Assembly (NCBI RefSeq): GCF_003337715.1
Contig: NZ_QPIX01000002.1
Location: 1 to 64,000 of the forward strand
Source: Ciceribacter lividus
Lineage (GTDB): Bacteria; Pseudomonadota; Alphaproteobacteria; Rhizobiales; Rhizobiaceae
Reading direction: 5' to 3'
DNA: 64,000 bases
Shown here: piece by piece, positions 58,109-64,000 of the stretch
Position numbering within the stretch: position 1 is the first letter of the stretch
Layout: the number at the start of each line of letters is the position of its first letter
Position numbers and translations under genes: made by a program
The notes under the pieces: model-generated
Seen by the model: the letters and a program-made list of their open reading frames with translations, nothing else
The model's database searches: none
Told to the model about the DNA's origin: nothing

Positions 58109-58561
58109 ATGAGCGGGATCGTAATTGGTCGGAAAGCCTGGGTGGTCGTATGCGACGGCGGCAAGGCGCTGTTCCTGCGCAATGACGGGGACGCTGATCT
58201 CGTCAACCTGACGGTCGCCGATCACATGGGCCAGCATGTCGAGGCGACCCGGGATCTCGGCGTCGACCAGCCGGGCCGCGCCTTCTCCTCGGCGGGAGCG
58301 AGGCGCAGCAGCATGGGGGAAACCGACTGGCACGACCAGGCCGAGACGGAGTTCCTGAAGGACATCGCCGCAAAGGTCTCCGAGTTGGTAGAGGCACATG
58401 AGATCACGGCGCTCATCCTTGTCGCGCCGCCGAGGGCGCTCGGCGTTCTGCGCGACGCGCTGGACGGGCTGCCGGAGGGTGTCATCCGCGCCGAGGTGGC
58501 CAAGGACATGGTGAAGGAGACGGTTCCGGAGATCGAGAAGCACCTCGCGTCACTTGCGTAA
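58109..58561 (+). CDS. Host-attachment family protein
   Basis: The product is 150 aa, with AAGGAGG before the ATG. It contains WVVVCDGGKALFLRNDGDAD, QPGRAFSSAGARRSSMGETD and WHDQAETEFLKDIAAKVSEL, then ALILVAPPRALGVLRDAL. This is the protein-required-for-attachment-to-host-cells family known from Agrobacterium. The fold resembles eRF1 domain-like nucleases/regulators, and the direct role in adhesion is not mechanistically proven. Flanking PilZ genes suggest a link to c-di-GMP and the sessile state. Confidence 0.87.
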   Translation: MSGIVIGRKAWVVVCDGGKALFLRNDGDADLVNLTVADHMGQHVEATRDLGVDQPGRAFSSAGARRSSMGETDWHDQAETEFLKDIAAKVSELVEAHEITALILVAPPRALGVLRDALDGLPEGVIRAEVAKDMVKETVPEIEKHLASLA

Positions 58562-58587
58562 CCGCGGGCGAGAAGACAAGAAAAAGA

Positions 58588-58618
58588 ACGCCTCCGGTCT
58601 TGCGGCCGGAGGCGTTTT
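58588..58618 (+). terminator. Terminator of the attachment-protein gene
   Basis: AACGCCTCCGG and CCGGAGGCGTT form an 11-bp stem around a short loop, followed by TTCG. It separates the attachment gene from the convergent PilZ gene. Confidence 0.88.
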
Positions 58619-58639
58619 CGTTTGCGGGCGCAGGCGTTT

Positions 58640-58987
58640 CTAGAGCTCGAACGAGAGCCGCACCACGTGGTGCAGGAACTCCGGATCGATCAGCATGTTG
58701 AAGCCGACGGTCACCTTCTCTTCCTCACGGCGGATGAAGGTGCAGCCGATCTCGTCGTGAATGCCGAGGATTTCGAGGAAGAAGTGGTTGGGCAGCATCA
58801 CGTGCGGGCTGAGCTCGACCTCGGCGCCGTAGAGCGAGATCGTCCTGACGAGGCAGCGCAGCGAGTTCTTGGTGCTCAGATGACGGCCGACGAAGATGAT
58901 CTTGCCGGGCCGGTCGACCGAGTATTTCTCGTAGACCTGGTCCTGCGGAATCTCTCTTTTGGCGTCCGGTGCGATCCTCAGAGGCAT
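58640..58987 (-). CDS. PilZ-like domain protein B, motif-degenerate
   Basis: The product is 115 aa from the ATG at 58987, with AGGGAGGGTGAA upstream. It aligns with PilZ protein A over most of its length: LPNHFFLEILGIHDEIGCTF matches LPEHYYLQVPGISERIGCAE, and VGFNMLIDPEFLHHVVR matches the A ending. The second c-di-GMP motif is TISLYGAEV instead of DISQGGAGI, so Asp is lost. The N-terminal Arg motif is also weak (KYSVDRPGKI). It may not bind c-di-GMP and could be a partner or have a different ligand. Confidence 0.75.
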   Translation of the reverse strand: MPLRIAPDAKREIPQDQVYEKYSVDRPGKIIFVGRHLSTKNSLRCLVRTISLYGAEVELSPHVMLPNHFFLEILGIHDEIGCTFIRREEEKVTVGFNMLIDPEFLHHVVRLSFEL

Positions 58988-59288
58988 TTCACCCTCCCTG
59001 AATTGACGTCGTGCCATCAATCTAGCGAAAGATTACTGACGTTTTCTCAACGCCGCCGCTCAATTTTTCCCGCTTCGGGGCGGTCGCCCGTGTCCGTCCC
59101 CGCGGCGCTCCTTGACAGACCGGCGCCGGCACCCCATTAAAAGGGCCGGTTGAGGCGCCGGCCGCTCGCGGGTGAAAACCTTTGGTGAAGTCCTCCCTCG
59201 TTCATGGAAAGCCCATCACGTGCATGCGTCATGGGGCAATGCGAGCCCCCTGTTCAAGATACGCGTGCGACGGAAGAAGGAGGCTGCC

Positions 59289-59729
59289 ATGAGCATGGCC
59301 CATCTGACCATTGACGATCTGAAATCCCAGGCCCGCCGGTTGCGCGAGGCGATGTCCGCGGCGGGAACGCCGCTCACCCACAGCGCCGCGCTCGAACTCG
59401 TCGCGAAGAGCCACGGCGCGCGCGACTGGAACACGCTGTCCACACTCGCCGCCAGGACCGACAACGTACCGGCGCCGCCGGCCACCGTCGGCGCGGTCGT
59501 GACCGGCGAGTATCTCGGCCAGCGTTTCCGCGCCAAGGTGCTTGCGATGCGCAAGCTCTCGAACAGCGACTACCACGCGATCACGCTGCATTTCGACGAA
59601 CCGGTCGATATCGTGACCTTCGACAGCTTCTCGGCGTTTCGCCAGCGCGTCAGTGGCACGATCGACGGGCGAGGGGTCTCTCCCCAGCGCACCTCGAACG
59701 GCCGTCCGCACATCGTGCTCGACGCTTAG
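59289..59729 (+). CDS. Glyoxalase-superfamily-annotated small protein
   Basis: The product is 146 aa from the ATG at 59289, with GAAGGAGG upstream. The N-terminal LTIDDLKSQARRLREAMSAA, THSAALELVAKSHGARDWNT and LSTLAA are shared with proteins labelled glyoxalase superfamily in rhizobia. The C-terminal part (VVTGEYLGQRFRAKVLAMRK, then SDYHAITLHFDEPVDIVTF) is beta-rich. No metal-binding glyoxalase residues are evident, so enzymatic activity is doubtful. It precedes the MATE gene by 87 bp. Confidence 0.65.
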   Translation: MSMAHLTIDDLKSQARRLREAMSAAGTPLTHSAALELVAKSHGARDWNTLSTLAARTDNVPAPPATVGAVVTGEYLGQRFRAKVLAMRKLSNSDYHAITLHFDEPVDIVTFDSFSAFRQRVSGTIDGRGVSPQRTSNGRPHIVLDA

Positions 59730-59816
59730 CGCCGGTCGGTGCCACCCTTATCAAGTTCAAAGACGCGGTCCGGAACGGCTTCATTGCCGGTCCGGCGCCC
59801 GTCGTCAGGATTCGTC

Positions 59817-61184
59817 ATGACATCTCAGTCCTTTGGAAATCCCTATCTCGCCGGAAGCATTTCCCGGCTCTTCCTGCGCACGGCCACGCCGATCGTGGCC
59901 ATCATGCTTTTGAATGGGCTCTACGTGATCGTCGATGCCTGGTTCCTCGGCGCCTATGTGGGTGCTGCGGCACTCTCCGCGGTCACGCTTCTCTTTCCCG
60001 CGCTGATGGCCATGCTGGCATTGCAGGCGCTCGTCGCCTCCGGCATGGCGAGCATTCTCGCCCGGCGCCTCGGTGCGGGAGAAGCGGCGGTTGCCCTTTC
60101 TGTTGTCGTCTCGGCTCGCCGGCTGGCACTCGCGATAGCGGCCCTTCTCAACCTCTTATACTGGACCGTCGGCCGCGATCTCATCCCTCTCGCGGCCGGT
60201 GGCGACGGCGAGGTGGCGAGGCTTGCCGAGGCCTTCATGGCGGTCGCCGTGGCGGCCCAGCCCGTGGCCATGTTCCTCGCCGTCGAGATCGACCGGCTGC
60301 GTTGCGAGGGGAGGATCGCAACCATGACCCGCATCACGGTCGCCGCAGCGCTCCTCAACATTCTCCTCAACTGGCTGATGATCACGGTGCTCGGTCTGGG
60401 AGCGGCGGGCTCGGCGCTGAGTTCCGCCACCGCGCAGGCGGCATGCCTCGCCGCCGTCCTCACATGGCGCAGGCGTCACGCGGCGGGCGAGGCGATGGAG
60501 AGCGGACGGCCGAGCCTCGGTGACATGCGCGGTATTCTCGCCCTCGGAGCGCCGGCAAGTCTCGGCTTTCTCGGCATTTCGCTCGCCTCGGCGGCGATCA
60601 TCGTCAATCTCGCGCGGTGGCAGACGGTGCACTACGTCGAGACGGTGGCCGCCTACGGCATCGTGACCCGCATCCTCTCCTTCGCCTACCTGCCGCTGAT
60701 GGGGCTGGGGCTCGCCTTCCAGACGATCTGCGGCAACAATTTCGGCGCCGGAGAGCGTCCACGGGTCGCCGGGAGCCTTGTTATCGCGGTCGTTTCGGCC
60801 TTCCTCTACTGCCTCACCGTCGAGGTGTTCGTCGTGCTGGCGGCCGGGCCGATCGGCCGGGCGTTTTCCGGCGATGCGCTGGTGGCGGCCGAGTTCGTAC
60901 GGATCATCCCGTGGATGCTCGCGGTCTATGTCCTGTTCGGCCCGGTGATGATGCTCGGCGCCTATTTCCAGGCGATCGGCGATGCTGGGCGGGCGGCGCT
61001 GTTCGGATTGGCGCGGCCTTATCTGCTCTCGATTCCGCTCACCTTCCTCCTGCCGTTCTTCTTCGGCGAGGCGGGGATCTGGCGGGTCGCGCTCTTTGCG
61101 GAGACGGGCATGCTGGCGCTGACGGCGCTGGTGATGATGCACGGCCGGCGCCGCGGCCTGCCTTACGGCCTGCTGCCGCGCTGA
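59817..61184 (+). CDS. MATE-family multidrug efflux transporter
   Basis: The product is 455 aa from the ATG at 59817, with TCAGGA upstream. Twelve membrane helices fall into two MatE halves (about 15-190 and 245-435). ATPIVAIMLLNGLYVIVDAW, FLGAYVGAAALSAVTLLFP and LPLMGLGLAFQTICGNNFGA are typical. MATE pumps export cationic drugs and metabolites using Na+ or H+. The MarR gene 61 bp downstream on the same strand probably regulates it. Confidence 0.92.
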   Translation: MTSQSFGNPYLAGSISRLFLRTATPIVAIMLLNGLYVIVDAWFLGAYVGAAALSAVTLLFPALMAMLALQALVASGMASILARRLGAGEAAVALSVVVSARRLALAIAALLNLLYWTVGRDLIPLAAGGDGEVARLAEAFMAVAVAAQPVAMFLAVEIDRLRCEGRIATMTRITVAAALLNILLNWLMITVLGLGAAGSALSSATAQAACLAAVLTWRRRHAAGEAMESGRPSLGDMRGILALGAPASLGFLGISLASAAIIVNLARWQTVHYVETVAAYGIVTRILSFAYLPLMGLGLAFQTICGNNFGAGERPRVAGSLVIAVVSAFLYCLTVEVFVVLAAGPIGRAFSGDALVAAEFVRIIPWMLAVYVLFGPVMMLGAYFQAIGDAGRAALFGLARPYLLSIPLTFLLPFFFGEAGIWRVALFAETGMLALTALVMMHGRRRGLPYGLLPR

Positions 61185-61245
61185 GCGGCGGAGGTCCCGG
61201 CGTAAGGCATTGACACGGCGCGCGAAGTCACCGCAAGGTTCGCCC

Positions 61246-61665
61246 ATGCCGATGCCCGAAGAACTCGCCGACTGCCTCGTCCTCAATACGGTTTCCGCAG
61301 CGCGGTCTCTGCTGCGCCGCTATGATGCCAGGCTGAAGCCCTTCGGCGTCACGGTGCAGCAGTTTTCGCTTCTCGGGGCAATCCGCTCCCACCCGGAGGA
61401 GCCCGTGGCCTCGCTGGCACAGCGCATCTCGCTCGACCGCACCAGCCTGACCCGCAATCTGGACCTCCTCGAACGCAAGGGGCTCGTGCGCCGTCTCCCC
61501 GGCCCCTCCGGCAATGCCAGGTTCTGTACGCTGACGGAGGAGGGCGACGCGCTGCTCGAGCAACTCCTCGTCGCGTGGCGCGACGCCCAGCCCGGCCTGC
61601 TGACCGGCCTTTCCGCCGACGAGGTCGCCACCTATCTCAAGGTCGCCCGGCATCTGGCACGATGA
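61246..61665 (+). CDS. MarR-family transcriptional regulator
   Basis: The product is 139 aa from the ATG at 61246, with AAGG upstream. A winged helix-turn-helix covers about 40-100 (QFSLLGAIRSHPEEPVASLA, QRISLDRTSLTRNLDLLERK, then GLVRRLPGPSGNARFCTLTE). N- and C-terminal helices dimerise. It follows the MATE gene closely and may repress it. A nested inverted repeat just downstream (61691-61746) may be one of its operators, though that faces the next gene. Confidence 0.92.
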   Translation: MPMPEELADCLVLNTVSAARSLLRRYDARLKPFGVTVQQFSLLGAIRSHPEEPVASLAQRISLDRTSLTRNLDLLERKGLVRRLPGPSGNARFCTLTEEGDALLEQLLVAWRDAQPGLLTGLSADEVATYLKVARHLAR

Positions 61666-61690
61666 GGCTTCGGTCCGGCCGCCAAGTTGC

Positions 61691-61746
61691 CGCTTGTATA
61701 GTGCATATGCACAGTGTAAATGCACGATACTGATGCAATACAAGCG
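61691..61746. promoter_or_regulatory. Nested inverted repeats between marR-like gene and ketoacyl synthase
   Basis: CGCTTGTAT (61691-61699) and ATACAAGCG (61738-61746) are perfect inverted repeats. Inside them is the 12-bp palindrome GTGCATATGCAC (61701-61712), with a related TGCAC at 61721-61725. The start codon of the synthase is at 61758. It looks like an operator, possibly for the MarR protein, more than a terminator because no T-run follows. Confidence 0.55.
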
Positions 61747-61757
61747 GGAGATCGCGG

Positions 61758-63026
61758 ATGCATGAACCAATCGTCATAACGGGCCTCGGTGCGGTCTCGC
61801 CCCTGGGCGCCGGCGTCGATGCCACCTGGAGCCGGTTGCTTGCCGGCGAGAGCGGCATTCGCACCAATACGCGCTTCGACACCGAAGGCTGGAAATGTCG
61901 GATTGCCGGTCTGGTGCCGAGCCATACGGACGACCCGCAGGGCTTCGATCCCGAGGCGGCGATGGACCCGCGGGAACTCCGGCGGACCGACCTTTTCATT
62001 CATTATGCCATGGCGGCGGCGAAGGAGGCGCTGGACCAGGCCGGCTGGCATCCGGAAGACCCGGCGGACGGCATGCGCACGGCGACCATCATCGGCACCG
62101 GCGTCGGCGGCGTGCCTGCGATCACCGCGGCGACGGAACTGATCCGCACCTCCGGCACGCGGCGCCTTTCCCCTTTCGTCGTTCCCTCCTTCCTGCCCAA
62201 TCTCGCGACCGGGCAGGTTTCCATCCGCTTCGGCTTTCACGGTCCGTCAGGGGCTCCGGTTACGGCCTGCGCCGCCTCCGCGCAGGCGATCGGCGATGCC
62301 ATGCGCCTGATCCGCAGCGGCGAGGCCGACATTGCACTCTGCGGCGGCACGGAAGCCTGCGTGGACCCGGTCGCGATCGGCGGCTTTACCGCGGCAAAGG
62401 CGCTCTCCTTCGGCTTCAACGATGAACCGCATCGCGCCTCCCGCCCGTTCGATGCGCATCATGACGGCTTCGTCCTGTCCGAGGGGGCCGCCATGCTGGT
62501 GATCGAGCGGCTCGGCCATGCCGAGGCGCGCGGCGCCCGTCCGCTGGCGGTGTTGTCCGGTTACGGCACCACCACCGACGCCCACCACGTCACGGCGGGC
62601 TGGCCCGACGGGCGCGAGGCGGCCCGGGCGATGGAGCTGGCGCTTGCCGCGGCAGGGCTCGCGCCGGAGAAGATCGGTTACGTCAACGCGCACGCAACAT
62701 CGACGCCGGTTGGTGACGCGGCGGAACTGGCAGCCCTGGAAAGGGTCTTCGGACCGAGTGGCGGCGGCGTTGCCGTCAGTTCGACCAAATCGGCGACGGG
62801 GCACATGCTCGGAGCGGCCGGCGCGATCGAGGCGGTCTTCTCGATCCTCGCGATCCGCGACGGCTTGCTGCCGGCGGGCCTCAATATCGAGGAGCCGGCG
62901 CCCGAGGCGGAAGGTTTCAACCTGCTGCGCGGCAAGGCGTCGCCGGTTCGGGTCGACCATGTCCTGTCGAACGCCTTCGGCTTCGGCGGGGTGAATGCCG
63001 CCCTGGTGTTCAGTCGCTTCGCATGA
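61758..63026 (+). CDS. Beta-ketoacyl-ACP synthase, FabF-like
   Basis: The product is 422 aa. The catalytic triad is Cys171 (PVTACAASAQAIGDA), His312 (NAHATSTPVGDAAE) and His349 (STKSATGHMLGAAGAIEAVF). It starts IVITGLGAVSPLGAGVDATW, typical of KAS II. It condenses malonyl-ACP with acyl-ACP in fatty-acid or secondary-lipid synthesis. It is not next to acpP or fabG, so it is probably a second FabF (FabB/F-like) with a special role, not the housekeeping copy. Confidence 0.9.
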   Translation: MHEPIVITGLGAVSPLGAGVDATWSRLLAGESGIRTNTRFDTEGWKCRIAGLVPSHTDDPQGFDPEAAMDPRELRRTDLFIHYAMAAAKEALDQAGWHPEDPADGMRTATIIGTGVGGVPAITAATELIRTSGTRRLSPFVVPSFLPNLATGQVSIRFGFHGPSGAPVTACAASAQAIGDAMRLIRSGEADIALCGGTEACVDPVAIGGFTAAKALSFGFNDEPHRASRPFDAHHDGFVLSEGAAMLVIERLGHAEARGARPLAVLSGYGTTTDAHHVTAGWPDGREAARAMELALAAAGLAPEKIGYVNAHATSTPVGDAAELAALERVFGPSGGGVAVSSTKSATGHMLGAAGAIEAVFSILAIRDGLLPAGLNIEEPAPEAEGFNLLRGKASPVRVDHVLSNAFGFGGVNAALVFSRFA

Positions 63027-63038
63027 CGCCTAAAGAAA

Positions 63039-63071
63039 GAGCCGCGCCGGTCGCCCGGCACGGCTTCTCTT
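63039..63071. terminator. Terminator, ketoacyl synthase and gcdH
   Basis: AGCCGCGCCGG and CCGGCACGGCT pair over 10 of 11 positions with a four-base loop, followed by TCTCTT. It lies between convergent genes. Confidence 0.75.
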
Positions 63072-63093
63072 GAGTCGGGAACGTCGCCGAGGC

Positions 63094-64000
63094 TTACTGG
63101 AACGCCTGCAGGCCGGTCTGGGCGCGGCCGAGGATCAGCGCATGGATGTCGTGCGTGCCCTCATAGGTGTTGACGGCTTCCAGGTTCATGACGTGGCGGA
63201 TGACGCCGTATTCGTCCGAAACGCCGTTACCGCCGTGCATGTCGCGAGCGACGCGGGCGATGTCGAGCGCCTTGCCGCAATTGTTGCGCTTCATCATCGA
63301 GATGAGTTCGGCGGGTGCGCGATGCTCGTCGAAGAGGCGTCCGAGGCGCAGAACGCCCTGAAGTCCGAGGGCGATCTCGGTCTCCATGTCGGCGAGCTTC
63401 TTCTGGACGAGCTGGGTGGCGGCGAGCGGCTTGCCGAACTGCTTGCGGTCGAGCGTATACTGTCGCGCGGCGTGCCAGCAGAATTCGGCGGCACCCAGCG
63501 CACCCCAGGCGATGCCGTAGCGGGCGCGGTTGAGGCAGCCGAACGGGCCGGCGAGACCGGCGACGTGCGGCAGCAGGTTTTCGTCGGGAACGAAGACCTC
63601 GTCCATCTGGATCATGCCGGTGACGGAGGCGCGCAGCGAGAACTTGCCCTCGATCTTCGGTGTCTCGAAGCCCTTCATCCCGCGTTCGAGGATGAAGCCC
63701 TTGATCTTGCCGTCATGGGCGTCGGACTTCGCCCACACCACCGCGACATCGGCGATCGGCGAATTGGTGATCCAGTTCTTGGCGCCGGAGACGAGATAGC
63801 CGCCGTCGACCTTCTTCGCGCGGGTGATCATCGAGCCCGGATCGGAGCCGTGGTCGGGCTCGGTGAGGCCGAAGCAGCCGACCCACTCGCCGCTTGCGAG
63901 CTTCGGCAGGTACTTGGCGCGCTGTTCGTCGGTGCCGTAGGCGAAGATCGGGTGCATGACGAGCGACGACTGTACCGACATGGCGGAGCGATAGCCCGAA
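63094..64000 (-). CDS. gcdH: Glutaryl-CoA dehydrogenase, 5' end outside the window
   Basis: The frame is open to base 64000 (302 codons plus stop), so the first 90 or so residues lie outside. The visible start reads [20 protein letters not shown], then [20 protein letters not shown], which is GcdH-typical. FAD and substrate segments follow ([57 protein letters not shown]). The catalytic Glu is in [20 protein letters not shown]. The enzyme oxidises and decarboxylates glutaryl-CoA to crotonyl-CoA in lysine and tryptophan breakdown, passing electrons to ETF and then to the ETF-QO encoded at 31812. Confidence 0.93.
   Translation of the reverse strand, partial: SGYRSAMSVQSSLVMHPIFAYGTDEQRAKYLPKLASGEWVGCFGLTEPDHGSDPGSMITRAKKVDGGYLVSGAKNWITNSPIADVAVVWAKSDAHDGKIKGFILERGMKGFETPKIEGKFSLRASVTGMIQMDEVFVPDENLLPHVAGLAGPFGCLNRARYGIAWGALGAAEFCWHAARQYTLDRKQFGKPLAATQLVQKKLADMETEIALGLQGVLRLGRLFDEHRAPAELISMMKRNNCGKALDIARVARDMHGGNGVSDEYGVIRHVMNLEAVNTYEGTHDIHALILGRAQTGLQAFQ

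Overview
The window looks like chromosomal DNA of a Rhizobiaceae-type alphaproteobacterium (Ensifer, Rhizobium, Agrobacterium or Shinella-like). The evidence is high GC with strong Shine-Dalgarno sites, a PleC/DivJ-type kinase beside pepN, a CtrA-type TTAA-N7-TTAAC box, a rhizobial-style attachment protein, RgtA/B/C- and RgtE-like glycosyltransferases, and GC-rich palindromic intergenic repeats of the rhizobial kind. No rRNA, tRNA, CRISPR array or intact insertion sequence was seen. Gene density is high and most genes sit in short mixed-strand transcription units.

Layout. 1-5.4 kb is an accessory segment: the 3'-truncated HAF-repeat autotransporter, a Yip1-type membrane protein, and two tandem copies of a LuxR-type regulator. 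The tandem copies come from a duplication whose breakpoints can still be read at a 7-base microhomology. 5.4-9.7 kb holds DUF167, NadE, a Lon-like protease and a DUF922 protease. 10.0-11.7 kb is a visibly AT-richer insert with one OLD-type ATPase/TOPRIM protein, a candidate phage-defence gene. 12-20.8 kb holds the PleC-like kinase, a DUF4344 metallopeptidase, PepN and two transporters. 21-27 kb holds a helix-turn-helix-like protein of unknown role, two small basic proteins, an unusual uracil-DNA glycosylase, a divergent LysR/arylamine N-acetyltransferase pair and an Hsp70-like protein.

27-42 kb is mostly metabolic: two paralogous mini membrane proteins, a short-chain dehydrogenase without its catalytic Tyr/Lys, an FAD oxidase, CorA, ETF-ubiquinone oxidoreductase, a serine hydrolase, branched-chain aminotransferase, an EF-hand protein, an EamA/Lrp pair, an L,D-transpeptidase, a GFA protein, a lipid-kinase-like protein and an outer-membrane beta-barrel. 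42-46.8 kb carries a divergent glutamine-synthetase-like/class III aminotransferase pair that suggests putrescine use, a PadR-DUF2218 operon and OsmC.

46.8-52 kb is an envelope glycosylation cluster: two ArnT/PMT-type transferases around a polyprenyl-phosphate glycosyltransferase, with a divergent multi-pass membrane protein. 52-64 kb has AMP nucleosidase, a GST, a Sel1-like protein, a HisC-like aminotransferase, two PilZ paralogues flanking a host-attachment protein, MATE and MarR genes, a ketoacyl synthase, and the C-terminal three quarters of glutaryl-CoA dehydrogenase running off the right edge.

Starts were chosen from ribosome-binding sites and family length and are often internal to the longest open frame. 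Functions are by family recognition from the sequence alone; no database search was run.
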